In this document: positions 26,629-36,779 of the stretch, piece after piece
Layout: every line of letters begins with the position of its first letter
Numbering within the stretch: position 1 is the first letter of the stretch
NCBI RefSeq assembly: GCF_038624605.1
Contig: NZ_CP152020.1
Coordinates: 2,659,312-2,723,311 of the forward strand
Reading direction: 5' to 3'
Length of the DNA: 64,000 nt
From: Psychrobacillus sp. FSL K6-4046
GTDB lineage: Bacteria > Bacillota > Bacilli > Bacillales_A > Planococcaceae
The notes under the pieces: model-generated
Seen by the model: the letters and a program-made list of their open reading frames with translations, nothing else
Told to the model about the DNA's origin: nothing
Database searches by the model: none
Translations under genes and position numbers: made by a program

Positions 26629-27390
26629 TTATTTCTTTTTTGATAAAAAAGAATTCACTGCCTCATGGTGTACATCAGCTTCCCAAAGTATAGAGCATTC
26701 TTTCACTTCTTCCATTATTCTCTCAAATAATTTAGATTGCTCCCATTTTCGTATGATCTGTTTTTTGTAGGCCTTCAAAACTGTCGAATGGGGAAGAATC
26801 ATTTTGGAGATGAAGTCTTGTAGAGCAATCACTTTATCACCCTCAAACACTTCGGTAGCCCAACCCATTTCTAATAGCTCCGATGAATGATAAGGTGTGG
26901 CTTCTGTTAACATCTTTAGCGCTTTATCATACCTCATACCCTTTTCAAAAAGGTATGTTCCTCCACCCCAGCCACTGGTAATAGCAAGTTTACCTTGGAT
27001 AAAACCACATTTTGCTTCCTTTTTGACAAGTCGGAAATCGCATAATGTGGCTATTTCACATCCCCCACCAACTGCGGTCCCATTAATTAAAGCTATTGTT
27101 GGTACCTCGAGAGTAGCTACCTTGTAAAGTTCTTTAGCTACTTCGCTTAGCATTGCGTAAGATTCCTCCGCCGTTTTTAGCTCATGAAAAACCGATAAAT
27201 CTCCTCCTGAACAGAAAGACTTATCTCCTGCTCCTGTGATTACTACAAGCTTAATTTCTTTATTTGAATTAACCTCGGTCACAAGCTGCCTAAATCCAGC
27301 CAAAACATCAAAGTTAATAGCATTATGTATGTCAGGTCGATCAATCTCAAATATTAGGATGTTATCCTGTTCTTTTATTGTGTAAGCCAA
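26629..27390 (-). CDS. Enoyl-CoA hydratase/isomerase family protein
   Basis: 253 residues of the crotonase fold: IFEIDRPDIHNAINFDVL, the oxyanion-hole stretch AGDKSFCSGGDLSVF (about 55), and ALINGTAVGGGCEIATLCDFRL (about 105), with SGWGGGTYLFEKGM following. One typical catalytic Glu position is replaced by Gly/Trp residues, so the exact reaction is uncertain. The start is TTG after AGGAGG. It lies near the acyl-CoA carboxylase operon and could act in the same fatty or branched-chain acid pathway. Confidence 0.8.
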   Translation of the reverse strand: MAYTIKEQDNILIFEIDRPDIHNAINFDVLAGFRQLVTEVNSNKEIKLVVITGAGDKSFCSGGDLSVFHELKTAEESYAMLSEVAKELYKVATLEVPTIALINGTAVGGGCEIATLCDFRLVKKEAKCGFIQGKLAITSGWGGGTYLFEKGMRYDKALKMLTEATPYHSSELLEMGWATEVFEGDKVIALQDFISKMILPHSTVLKAYKKQIIRKWEQSKLFERIMEEVKECSILWEADVHHEAVNSFLSKKK

Positions 27391-27419
27391 CGTATGTACC
27401 TCCTAAAATGAATATAGAG

Positions 27420-27463
27420 AAAAAGGCTACCGAAGAGCCATGGTCTCTTTGGTAGCCTTTTAA
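27420..27463. terminator. Strong hairpin terminator between rpmF and the hydratase gene
   Basis: GGCTACC and AGAG blocks pair with their complements around CATGG; A-runs on one side and T-runs on the other suggest it acts in both directions. It follows the rpmF stop on the minus strand. Confidence 0.85.
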
Positions 27464-27478
27464 GGAACAAATACTGTA

Positions 27479-27652
27479 TTATTTGCTCACTACTTCTTTC
27501 CCTTTGTATTGACCGCATGATTTACAAACTCGGTGAGCCAATTTCATTTCACCACAATTTGAACAAGCAACCATACCAGGTACGGATAATTTAAAATGTG
27601 TACGACGTTTTCTTTTTACAGTTTTAGAAGTTCTTCTAGCTGGTACTGCCAT
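27479..27652 (-). CDS. rpmF: Ribosomal protein bL32
   Basis: 57 residues, [19 protein letters not shown] at the start and a four-cysteine zinc ribbon (CSNCG ... CKSCG). It is a 50S subunit protein. This is the zinc-binding C+ form. Start ATG 27652 lies eight bases after AAGGAGG. It follows ylbN by 24 bp, the standard ylbN-rpmF operon. Confidence 0.98.
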   Translation of the reverse strand: MAVPARRTSKTVKRKRRTHFKLSVPGMVACSNCGEMKLAHRVCKSCGQYKGKEVVSK

Positions 27653-27676
27653 TGGTGGCACCTCCTTACAGATCTA

Positions 27677-28216
27677 TTATTCGTCTGTTTGATCAAAATA
27701 CTTAGCTAAATCAGCAAGTCTTGGATCCAATTTTGGTTGGTCATCTTCTTGCAATTCTTTAAGATCTTCATCAGTAGTAAAGCTCCAACCTGTCCCACCC
27801 TCGTGTTTAAATTGGTCTGCACCTTCTTTATACACTTGCAATGGTATTTCTAAAAGAATTAATTCTTCCAGAACAGGATCGACATCAATGACATCCCCTT
27901 CTACGATATGATAATTATCATACGCTTTAGCAGAAGCGAGTGCAGTGTCGGACCAGGTGAATACTTCATCCGAATGAATCTCAAATGGAAATTCTACATC
28001 TTCCCAAGTGCGTGCACATGGTAAGGTTAAAACTCCAGAAAGCTGAAAATGACAAGTCATTTGCGCTGCACCAAATGTGCAGTGCCCTTTTACATGAACG
28101 GGTGAAATCTTTCGAACGTCTTGATTTCGCTTCTTCACATTTTCGAGTTCCACGAATTCATCTATATCTAGACCATTCTCACGATATTTAGAAAGCTGAC
28201 TAATTGCCCATTTCAT
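27677..28216 (-). CDS. ylbN: YceD/YlbN family (DUF177) protein
   Basis: 179 residues with KGHCTFGAAQMTCHFQLSGVLTLPCARTWEDVEF split over the core, where cysteines of a putative metal site sit, and an acidic C-terminus with DPRLADLAKYF. The DUF177 family is encoded next to rpmF in most bacteria and is linked to 23S rRNA/ribosome metabolism. The exact role is not settled. Confidence 0.92.
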   Translation of the reverse strand: MKWAISQLSKYRENGLDIDEFVELENVKKRNQDVRKISPVHVKGHCTFGAAQMTCHFQLSGVLTLPCARTWEDVEFPFEIHSDEVFTWSDTALASAKAYDNYHIVEGDVIDVDPVLEELILLEIPLQVYKEGADQFKHEGGTGWSFTTDEDLKELQEDDQPKLDPRLADLAKYFDQTDE

Positions 28217-28417
28217 ACGATTATCACCTCAAGACAACAAAGTTGATTATATAATGCTTAGTTTTAGATGTCAAGATAATTTCTTGTCACTACTTTATTT
28301 TAACATTATACTTTCAGTAAGGAAAGTATTTAAGATTGGTCCAGATTTAACAGACAAAACAAGGATAGCAAAGACTACCAGCTAGAAGATCAGAAAATTT
28401 AAGGGGGATTAATTATA

Positions 28418-29632
28418 ATGAAAGCCACAGGAATTGTTGTAGAATACAATCCATTTCATAATGGTCATCTACACCATTTACAACAGTCCATTAAACAGAC
28501 GGATAGCGAACTTTCAATCGCTGTCATGTCCGGCAACTTCTTGCAGCGTGGAGAGCCAGCGCTTGTAGATAAATGGACTAGAGCTAAAATGGCAGTAGAT
28601 GCTGGTGTCGATTTAGTTATAGAGTTACCATATGCATTTGCAACTGCACAGGCAAGTGATTTTGCTAAGGGAGCTATTTTTTTATTGGATGCATTAAAAT
28701 GCGACAGCTTTTGTTTTGGAAGTGAGGAAGGGTCAATAGAGTCTTTTAATCATACAGTTAAGTTGTTAACCTCTAAAAAGAATGAATATAACGAGGCTAT
28801 CTCCCAATTTATAAAAAAAGGGATTAGTTATCCAAAAGCACTGAACGAGGCATATCATGTATTGGCAAATGAAGCAACTGAACCTCTAGTGGATTTGTCT
28901 AAACCGAATAACATCTTAGGCTACCATTACATGGAGGCTGCACGTCAAATAAATTCATCCATCAAGCCAACTACAATTCAACGCATTGTGGCTAACTATC
29001 ACGATGATGCTAAAAAAACAGAATCGATTGCGAGCGCTACTGGAATTAGAAAGGTGCTCTTCGAAGAAAAAGAGCTTTCTAAAATTCATCCATATTTACC
29101 CGACACAAGTCTTATGGGTCTAACCAAATGGATTGACCAGGCAGAAAGCTTCGGTAGCTGGGAGCGTTTTTATCCTATTTTGCGCCTAATTATTTTGCGC
29201 CAGGATAAACATAGCATTGCAAAGTATGCAGAGGTGACGGAAGGCATTGAAAATGCTATTTGGAACGCTGCTGCAAAGCATGACAGTTTCTTCCCATTTA
29301 TGGAGCAAATAAAATCCAAACGATTTACCTGGACAAGAATACAAAGAATGTTGACCCATATTTATAATGCATTTACATGGGAAGATTTAAGAGCTATTGA
29401 GTACCCTACCTATATCCGACCACTTGCAATGAGTCAAAAAGGACAGACCTACCTCCAATTCATAAAAAAAGACTTGCAGCTCCCTCTAGTTAGTAGGGTG
29501 GCTGCAAGCAAGGATAATATACTACTGCAGCTTGATATTAAAGCCGCAAATCTATATTATTTAGGACTTCAAACTAAATTTGGTTCATCCATGGTTGGGA
29601 GCGAATTTAGAAAGATACCAATTAGAATTTAA
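28418..29632 (+). CDS. tmcAL: TmcAL (YlbM), tRNA-Met cytidine acetate ligase
   Basis: 404 residues. The N-terminus has the nucleotidylyltransferase pattern VVEYNPFHNGHLHHLQQS (HxGH-like), followed by VMSGNFLQRGEPALVDKW and a C-terminal helical domain. YlbM/TmcAL makes N4-acetylcytidine at the wobble base of elongator tRNA-Met using acetate and ATP. An AAGGGGG site precedes the ATG. It is divergent from ylbN and its stop codon directly abuts the stop of ylbL, with no bases in between. Confidence 0.94.
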   Translation: MKATGIVVEYNPFHNGHLHHLQQSIKQTDSELSIAVMSGNFLQRGEPALVDKWTRAKMAVDAGVDLVIELPYAFATAQASDFAKGAIFLLDALKCDSFCFGSEEGSIESFNHTVKLLTSKKNEYNEAISQFIKKGISYPKALNEAYHVLANEATEPLVDLSKPNNILGYHYMEAARQINSSIKPTTIQRIVANYHDDAKKTESIASATGIRKVLFEEKELSKIHPYLPDTSLMGLTKWIDQAESFGSWERFYPILRLIILRQDKHSIAKYAEVTEGIENAIWNAAAKHDSFFPFMEQIKSKRFTWTRIQRMLTHIYNAFTWEDLRAIEYPTYIRPLAMSQKGQTYLQFIKKDLQLPLVSRVAASKDNILLQLDIKAANLYYLGLQTKFGSSMVGSEFRKIPIRI

Positions 29633-30679
29633 TCATTTAGGTTCTAGGTTATCTAAATATTCCATTGCATCGTCAATGGTTTTCACTGGCACAATTTTCA
29701 TCTTTGTGCCAATTTTTTTTGCCGTTTTTAAAGCTTCTTCATAGTTAGAGGTAAGATCTGGGTTTTTAGCAACAATTTCTTCAGGTATATCATCGTCGGG
29801 TGCAAACATGAAATCTACCCCTTTTTTATCTGCAGCAATTACTTTTAAGTCAATTCCGCCTATCCTTCCAACAGTACCATCTTGTAGCATTTCACCAGTC
29901 CCTGCAATATTGTAGCCTTTTGTTATGTCCTCTGGAAGCAGTTGGTTTAATAACTCAAGGGTAAACATTAGACCTGCCGATGGACCCCCAATATCGTCGG
30001 ATTTAATCTCTACAGACGGGGTGGTTTCTACTACCTTGTTTTCAGTATAGGAAATACCAATACCAGCCTTTTCAAGGACCCCTGGGACCGATTTAAGGGT
30101 TACCTCTTTAATAAGCACCTTTTCTTCCCGCTCGACCTTTAAACGAACGGTATCGCCCTCTTTTTTATCCGCTAAGTACTTAGCAATCACGTCTCCCGTC
30201 AGATCAGACAAATCATCCATTTCTAAAATTTTGTCTCCTGGTTTTAGAATATTGTGAGCGCCCCCTCCATCCACTACATTAAAAATAAATATTCCGTGAT
30301 TAATAACGGTGTATGGTTTTTTCGCTCGATCGAAAGCCACCGTAATAGCATTAAACTGAGAATCAGACATAAGCTTTAATTGACGTACATTATATTCCTC
30401 TTCATCTTCGTCCTCTTGGCGAATTTGATCGGCAGGATAAATCTTTTGACTATCTGTTACTTTCGCGTACGCATACGTGAGAGGAGTCGCCTTTGATAGA
30501 GCAATAGTTAGAAGACTTAATGTACCCTCGTCATCCTCATCTCCATTTTCAACATGTACCAATGGTGAAAGCTCATAAGCTCCGCCTGGTCTTGAAATGT
30601 AGGATTCCATTGGATAGAAGCCTAATGCCAAAATAATTACAACAATAAAAAGAAGGACTATTGGTTTTATCTTCTTCAT
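29633..30679 (-). CDS. ylbL: YlbL, membrane-anchored PDZ and Lon-type serine protease (SepM-like)
   Basis: 348 residues: an N-terminal membrane helix (about 5-24), a PDZ domain (about 130-200; ILKPGDKILEMDDL) and a Lon-type protease domain with catalytic Ser in IGGPSAGLMFTLELL (about 235) and Lys in GGIDLKVIAADKKG. B. subtilis YlbL degrades the damage-induced division inhibitor YneA. The ylbK gene found beside it in B. subtilis is absent. Confidence 0.92.
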   Translation of the reverse strand: MKKIKPIVLLFIVVIILALGFYPMESYISRPGGAYELSPLVHVENGDEDDEGTLSLLTIALSKATPLTYAYAKVTDSQKIYPADQIRQEDEDEEEYNVRQLKLMSDSQFNAITVAFDRAKKPYTVINHGIFIFNVVDGGGAHNILKPGDKILEMDDLSDLTGDVIAKYLADKKEGDTVRLKVEREEKVLIKEVTLKSVPGVLEKAGIGISYTENKVVETTPSVEIKSDDIGGPSAGLMFTLELLNQLLPEDITKGYNIAGTGEMLQDGTVGRIGGIDLKVIAADKKGVDFMFAPDDDIPEEIVAKNPDLTSNYEEALKTAKKIGTKMKIVPVKTIDDAMEYLDNLEPK

Positions 30680-30881
30680 AAGTTATCCCTCTCTTTCATA
30701 AATAATTAAATATAAATATAAGTTTATCACTTCCAATTTTGACTGACAAAACATATTAAGAAAATATTGCTAACTCTGGAAGATTTAAAAGAATGAATAA
30801 CTCTGTTCAAGAAAGAAATCTTACAAAAACTACGCTTTGAGGAAAAAATGTTTTCCTTTAAGAGATAAGGAATGACGCAAA

Positions 30882-31760
30882 ATGCATATTATTGTTACAG
30901 TTGGCAGTTGGGCACTTATTATTCTCTTATTTTTACAGCCTGGAGTTTCACATAAAGGTGCATTAGAAGGGATGCGCATCTTCACTACATCTCTCATGCC
31001 TTACCTATTACCTTATTTGGTGATCACTCAAATGTTTATTCGCACTCAGAAAAAATTTTTAACTACCAGTAACAAATTTAAACTTTATTTTAATATTTAC
31101 CTCCTGACAGCTCTTGGGGGCTTCCCTAGTGGAGCAGCCATTATATCCTCCTTAAAGGAGATAGGCACCTTAAACGCCCGGAATGCAAGCTGGCTATTAG
31201 CTATTTGCCACGCACCTAGCCCAATGTTTGTGATTGGATTTGTGGGAATTGAAATATTTAATGCAGAAATAGCGGGGCTTAAATTATTAATCATCATTCA
31301 TGTAGTCAACCTTATTTTCCTACTAGTATTCATTATTTTCTCCAAGCCTATTCAAATGAATACATACAAAAAAGAAGCTAACACCTCTCCCTTCCAAGAG
31401 AGCATAAAAGAAACCTATCAAATCCTTTTACTTATTGGGACGACCGTTATCTTCTTTACTACAATTAGCTATATCGTATTTGAATCTTTAAAAGAAATCA
31501 TCCCAACTATTTCACCAACTGTCCTAGTTTTTGTATCCTCACTTTTTGAAATGACGGGTGGGATTAGCCTTGCCGGACAAATACTATCAGGATCCTACTA
31601 CCTTCCTTTTATCATTGCTCTTATTATTGCTTTTAGCGGTTTAAGTATTCATATGCAAATAATTGTTCTTGCTCAAAAAGCAGGCATACCCATTCGGAAA
31701 TACCTCATGTTCCGTTTGCTCAACATGCTCATCATTCCACTATTTTTCATACTTGGCTAA
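30882..31760 (+). CDS. ylbJ: YlbJ-like sporulation integral membrane protein
   Basis: 292 residues, about eight hydrophobic segments, with the Gate/nucleoside-recognition type motif LGGFPSGAAIISSL near 85 and HAPSPMFVIGFVG near 110. B. subtilis YlbJ is near 400 residues, so this one is compact; both halves of the domain seem represented. YlbJ is a SigE-controlled sporulation protein of unclear function. The gene is on the plus strand, opposite to coaD, unlike a simple B. subtilis order. Its stop codon lies within the arm of a perfect palindrome. Confidence 0.75.
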   Translation: MHIIVTVGSWALIILLFLQPGVSHKGALEGMRIFTTSLMPYLLPYLVITQMFIRTQKKFLTTSNKFKLYFNIYLLTALGGFPSGAAIISSLKEIGTLNARNASWLLAICHAPSPMFVIGFVGIEIFNAEIAGLKLLIIIHVVNLIFLLVFIIFSKPIQMNTYKKEANTSPFQESIKETYQILLLIGTTVIFFTTISYIVFESLKEIIPTISPTVLVFVSSLFEMTGGISLAGQILSGSYYLPFIIALIIAFSGLSIHMQIIVLAQKAGIPIRKYLMFRLLNMLIIPLFFILG

Positions 31761-31810
31761 ATGACAGAAGTGTTACTGGTGCCAGGCACCAGTAACACTT
31801 CTGTCATTTA
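31758..31810. repeat. 53-bp perfect palindrome with GGTGCC-A-GGCACC core
   Basis: Two 26-bp arms, perfectly complementary, around a central A at 31784. The left arm begins with the TAA stop of ylbJ. It shares TTAC-N-GGTGCCAGGCACC-N-GTAA with the palindrome at 26079-26111. There is no T-run, so it may be a mobile palindromic unit that also stops convergent transcription. Confidence 0.85.
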
Positions 31811-31822
31811 TTGATCGGAGGC

Positions 31823-31849
31823 AAAAAAATACCTTGCCCGAGGGCAAGG
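31823..31849 (-). terminator. Rho-independent terminator after coaD
   Basis: CCTTGCCC pairs with its complement with a 2-base loop; a run of seven T follows on the minus strand. It begins immediately after the coaD stop. Confidence 0.85.
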
Positions 31850-32906
<1,057 letters not shown>

Positions 32907-32922
32907 ACTATTTCTCCCAGCA

Positions 32923-34338
32923 TTAATTAGACGTTTCTTCTTGTAAATGAATTCGTCCGTCCTCTTTATCTATGTTCAACAAAAACAAACGAATCATCCA
33001 CGTCTCTTCTATATAAAATTTTGAACCGATTTTTTCAAAGGGCTCGGACATGGCATCATATCTTTTTTGATTATAAACATAAAATGGTTCTTGAATAGGA
33101 AATCTAAATGCCCTAGTTTCATTTTGGACGTATAAACCTTTATCTGTGTCGTCATACGTATAGCCCAACACATCTAATAATGGTTCTGCTGCATACAAAA
33201 CCTTTCCATCCTTAAATAGGACGTCGATGTCCTTTTGTATGCCATCGTTAATATATACAAGTCGTGAATCTTCAAACAACAATGGGAACTTGTCGTTTTG
33301 CAGATCATTCCATTCGAAAAATGAAGTTTTGGAGTCCAGAAGAGATGACAATAGCTTATCCAACTTCTCCGCACTTAACTCCTTCTGATTTTCCAACAAG
33401 GACTTCCATTCTGACAATTGACTATTAGTCAAATAATTAGTTATGGTCTCATACATCCATATTGACTTTTCAGCCCCCACAGGAGACTCCATTAAAAAGC
33501 TGCTTACTACTTCTGCTAGCAGAAGATTTTCGGTCGGTAAATTATAGCCATCCTGAATATTTTTAACAGCTATATCTCTCTGTATAGAAGGCAAGTCCTC
33601 ATTTTCCAAAAATAAAATATTGGTTGCGTTCACTTTGTACTTATTATCCTCAACTAAAATAGAAGAATGTCTAGTGTTAGGTAATTGTAATTCATCTAAA
33701 AGCTTTTGTAGACCAACCGCTACCGGCTCCTTGGAATAGACCGAATAATGATCATTTTGGTATTGAATCGGTAAAGCTTCTTGTTGCCAATATAACTCTT
33801 GTACAGTACCTTCTCCAATAGAAAGTGAGTAGTCAATTAAGTCTAAAGAAGAGTTACCAATCTTAGGTAGTCCACTTACCCACATTCCTCCTCTTTTTAA
33901 AGAGTCTGTTATATGTAATGTTGTATAGGTTACATCACCATTTTCTAGCTTTAAGAGAAAATCAGAAAGAACGACTCCTTCTTTTAAACCATTTGGCAAA
34001 GGAAAAGTATAGGATACACTTTGACTGGAGACTTCATCTTCAAGAAAGCTACTCAAGTCTTCTGCAAAACGTTTACAGCTATCTCCAGCACCGTTTAAAC
34101 AGCTCCTATTTTCACTAGCAATTGGCCATAAAATAGAGACTTTCTCCTTTGGTAAGTTAAAAAAGTGATGATTTACTTGTATACTATTTTCAAATAATTG
34201 GATATCTACTTCTTGCTCATATGAAAAGTCCTGTACTTCTTCATCTATATTGGAGGAGTACACCTCATATTGAAATAATAATAAAACGCAATTTGTTACT
34301 ACTAAAAGCATAGATATAAAGCCTACAATAATTTTCAT
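32923..34338 (-). CDS. Membrane-anchored protein of unknown function with stalk-like C-terminal domain
   Basis: 471 residues that I do not recognise as a named family. One N-terminal signal-anchor (MKIIVGFISMLLVVTNCVLL) is followed by a large extracytoplasmic part. Two cysteines (in NRSCLNGAGDSCKRF) may form a disulfide. The C-terminal 110 residues (DIDVLFKDGKVLYAAEPLLDVLG ... RYDAMSEPFEKIGSKFYIEE, read in pieces) resemble the copper amine oxidase N-terminal stalk domain found in Bacillales cell-surface proteins. It probably faces the wall. Start ATG 34338 has a GGAGG site. It has no counterpart at this site in B. subtilis. Confidence 0.55.
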   Translation of the reverse strand: MKIIVGFISMLLVVTNCVLLLFQYEVYSSNIDEEVQDFSYEQEVDIQLFENSIQVNHHFFNLPKEKVSILWPIASENRSCLNGAGDSCKRFAEDLSSFLEDEVSSQSVSYTFPLPNGLKEGVVLSDFLLKLENGDVTYTTLHITDSLKRGGMWVSGLPKIGNSSLDLIDYSLSIGEGTVQELYWQQEALPIQYQNDHYSVYSKEPVAVGLQKLLDELQLPNTRHSSILVEDNKYKVNATNILFLENEDLPSIQRDIAVKNIQDGYNLPTENLLLAEVVSSFLMESPVGAEKSIWMYETITNYLTNSQLSEWKSLLENQKELSAEKLDKLLSSLLDSKTSFFEWNDLQNDKFPLLFEDSRLVYINDGIQKDIDVLFKDGKVLYAAEPLLDVLGYTYDDTDKGLYVQNETRAFRFPIQEPFYVYNQKRYDAMSEPFEKIGSKFYIEETWMIRLFLLNIDKEDGRIHLQEETSN

Positions 34339-34390
34339 GGAATTGTCCTCCAACATAGTGGTAAGATGAATTGGAAAGGAAGTGTTTTCA

Positions 34391-34777
34391 TTGATCCAAC
34401 GTTTTATAGAACTTGGCGAAGGTTACGGAGATACATTTGAGCTATGTGAATTAGCACGTGTAAACAAGGAACGTATTTACAGAGCATTTATCTTCTCTTC
34501 ACCAAAAAATGGGAAGGACTATATTTCTATAGCAATTGCTCTAAAACCCATAAATGATACCAAATTTTTCCCAATTTACATTTGCCGTGAGGGCATTCCC
34601 CAGTCACAGCCAGAATCCAAAAGACTAAGTACATTTAAAGAAACTTTAAACGAGTTACAGGTTGAACCAATAAAAATATCTATTAAGCATTCCTCGACGT
34701 TTGCAGATACGCATTTATTTTATCAGTATATCATTGGAATCCTAAGATTAAACCATTATATACCACCATTCCAATAA
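34391..34777 (+). CDS. Conserved hypothetical protein (possibly DUF7147)
   Basis: 128 residues, soluble, beginning MIQRFIELGEGYGDTFELCEL if started at TTG 34391, which is eight bases after AAAGGAAG; a GTG at 34382 also lies in frame inside that region. I have a weak memory of similar proteins beside ylbG/rsmD in other Bacillales (DUF7147). No catalytic motif is apparent. It is divergent from the stalk-domain gene and ends five bases before the ylbG stop. Confidence 0.6.
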   Translation: MIQRFIELGEGYGDTFELCELARVNKERIYRAFIFSSPKNGKDYISIAIALKPINDTKFFPIYICREGIPQSQPESKRLSTFKETLNELQVEPIKISIKHSSTFADTHLFYQYIIGILRLNHYIPPFQ

Positions 34778-34781
34778 AATG

Positions 34782-35054
34782 CTATAGACCGATTTTATAA
34801 TCATACTCTTTAGCTTTATCTGGTTTACTATTTTCAAATTCTGTTTTTACAAACGGACGATAGGACTCTAATATTTCTTTTACAAAAGGAAGTTTATTCA
34901 TCTTTTGTTTAGCCGCTTCTATCTGATCCTGATCACAATATAAAACGACATATTTCATTTTTTTAGAAATATAATGGACATGCCCGTATTTTCTTAAAGA
35001 TTTAGCCTGCTTTAAATGATGCACATAGACAATTAGTCCTTGTCTTTCTGTCAT
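34782..35054 (-). CDS. ylbG: YlbG family protein (UPF0298)
   Basis: 90 residues starting [28 protein letters not shown], the usual start of YlbG proteins, with a ferredoxin-like alternation of strands and helices. Function unknown; it is next to ylbF and rsmD in most Bacillales. Confidence 0.88.
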   Translation of the reverse strand: MTERQGLIVYVHHLKQAKSLRKYGHVHYISKKMKYVVLYCDQDQIEAAKQKMNKLPFVKEILESYRPFVKTEFENSKPDKAKEYDYKIGL

Positions 35055-35231
35055 ACGCTTCCCCTCATTTCTTCCTTCAAGAATAACATATGGAGGATTT
35101 TGATAGCAACAACAACTAGCTGACAGCTAAATATCAATTGGCTATAATTAAAGAAATCGTCGCAACATAAGTGAGTTAAGTTCCTATTATCTTGCTACAA
35201 TTTGAATAAGTCCAAAAAGGGGGATTAAAAT

Positions 35232-36134
35232 ATGGGGAAAAAATCTAATGTAGCTCTTGCAATTGCTGCTGCTGCAGGTGCCGCTTGGGCTAGTACAAAA
35301 GCTTTATCAAAGCCGGATAGCCGCCCTTCAAAGGAAGCATTAAAGTATGAACATCCCATTATTCTTGCACATCGAGGAGGACTAGCCCTTGCTCCTGAAG
35401 GCTCCATGGCTGCTTTTGATAATGCTGCAAAATTAGGAGTCCATGGCTTTGAAATTGATTTGAGATTAACTAAAGACGAAGAAATCATTGTATTTCATGA
35501 CGAAACATTAGAAAGAACAACAGATCTTACAGGCAAGGTTGCAGACTACACGTTGTCTGAGCTTAGAGCTGCAGATATAGGGTATCATTTTAAAGATATA
35601 AAAGATGGCTTTTCTTATAGAGGCAAAGGTGAACGAGTGGTAACACTTGGTGAGTTAATCGATGCTTATCCACAAATGCTCATTAATATGGACATAAAGG
35701 ACAACCCTGCGACTTATGAAGGTAGTCTAATGCCATCTAAGCTATGGAGATTGATAGAAGAAAAACAAGCCTTTGATCGGGTAGTTGTAACAAGCTTCTT
35801 TGATGAACAAATTGATCGTTTCAATCTCTACGCTCAAAACAGAGTTGCTTTAGGTGCCGGAGAAAAAGAAGTGAAAAAAGCATACACAGCTTACACTTCA
35901 CAATTTAGACATTTATATCATCCAAAGGCGGACATTTTTCAGTTACCGCTAAGAGCCAAAATGGTTTCTCTGGACAGTCCTGGATTTATAAAATTTTTAT
36001 CTACTTTAAATATCCCGGTACATTATTGGACCATCAATGATCCAGAGGTAATGAAAAAGCTTATTCAAAATGGAGCAAAAGGGATTATTACAGATAGACC
36101 TGACCTAGCAATTGATGTATTAAAGTTGAACTAG
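35232..36134 (+). CDS. Glycerophosphodiester phosphodiesterase family protein
   Basis: 300 residues. An N-terminal hydrophobic Ala-rich segment (about 7-24) could be a signal or membrane anchor. The GDPD domain has ILAHRGGLALAPEGSMAAFD (catalytic HRG), GFEIDLRLTKDEEIIVFHDETLERTT (metal ligands and catalytic His) and NMDIKDN. It hydrolyses glycerophosphodiesters to glycerol-3-phosphate and alcohol. It is a single gene with an AAAAGGGGG site, and is not part of the B. subtilis ylb set. Confidence 0.9.
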   Translation: MGKKSNVALAIAAAAGAAWASTKALSKPDSRPSKEALKYEHPIILAHRGGLALAPEGSMAAFDNAAKLGVHGFEIDLRLTKDEEIIVFHDETLERTTDLTGKVADYTLSELRAADIGYHFKDIKDGFSYRGKGERVVTLGELIDAYPQMLINMDIKDNPATYEGSLMPSKLWRLIEEKQAFDRVVVTSFFDEQIDRFNLYAQNRVALGAGEKEVKKAYTAYTSQFRHLYHPKADIFQLPLRAKMVSLDSPGFIKFLSTLNIPVHYWTINDPEVMKKLIQNGAKGIITDRPDLAIDVLKLN

Positions 36135-36144
36135 AATTTTATGA

Positions 36145-36183
36145 GTAAAAAAAGGATGTGCACAATTAATGTACACATCCTTC
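36145..36183. terminator. Hairpin terminator between the phosphodiesterase and ylbF
   Basis: GGATGTG and GT/AC blocks pair with their complement; a run of seven T follows on the minus strand and a weaker one on the plus strand. It probably serves ylbF mainly. Confidence 0.75.
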
Positions 36184-36245
36184 CTAATTTATTTGGTGCA
36201 GCTATCCATTTGTTTGATTAGCTGACTTTTAATTTTGTGATTTTC

Positions 36246-36695
36246 TTAAGCTGAGCAAGAGCACGACCCGCCGGTTCCACAGCCACTACCGCAGCTTGAA
36301 CCGCTAGAAGCGAAAAATGGATTACTTACAGGTACTTTGACTCCTTCTGAGACTGTTTTACCAATAATCAAGCTTACCTCATCGAGGAGGTCCTGTAACT
36401 CGTTTTCAGCCACCTTAAGAGCTGCTATTTCATCTACCATATCAAGATTACGTTTAGTTACACGAATGTCTTTCATGACTCTTGAGTAATCTGGATGGTA
36501 TTTTCCAAAGCGTTGAACCTCTTCATATTGGTCCTTCAGTCGGGTAAAGCTATTGATTTCCCGCACTAGTTCAGGTTTTGTATATACAGCACGATGTGCA
36601 TTTAAGTAAAGGTAAAATGGTTCAGAGGATAAAATCATTGTACATAATAGGTCTGAGTGATCCATTATATCCACCCATTCATCAGTCATAATCAT
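36246..36695 (-). CDS. ylbF: YlbF, Y-complex (RicF) RNA-processing regulator
   Basis: 149 residues: a helical YlbF/YmcA domain (about 10-120) and a Cys/Gly/Ser-rich tail ending CGSGCGTGGSCSCSA. In B. subtilis YlbF, YmcA and YaaT (RicFAT) form a complex with [4Fe-4S] clusters that works with RNase Y and influences sporulation, competence and biofilm decisions. The tail cysteines are the likely ligands. Start ATG 36695 (MIMTDEWVDIM) lies eight bases after GGAGG. Confidence 0.92.
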   Translation of the reverse strand: MIMTDEWVDIMDHSDLLCTMILSSEPFYLYLNAHRAVYTKPELVREINSFTRLKDQYEEVQRFGKYHPDYSRVMKDIRVTKRNLDMVDEIAALKVAENELQDLLDEVSLIIGKTVSEGVKVPVSNPFFASSGSSCGSGCGTGGSCSCSA

Positions 36696-36779
36696 AAATA
36701 AAACCTCCAATCCTGTTTATCATAACAGAAAACTGGAGACAATTGTTAAACTAATAACTTAAGTGTTAGGAGAATTTCT

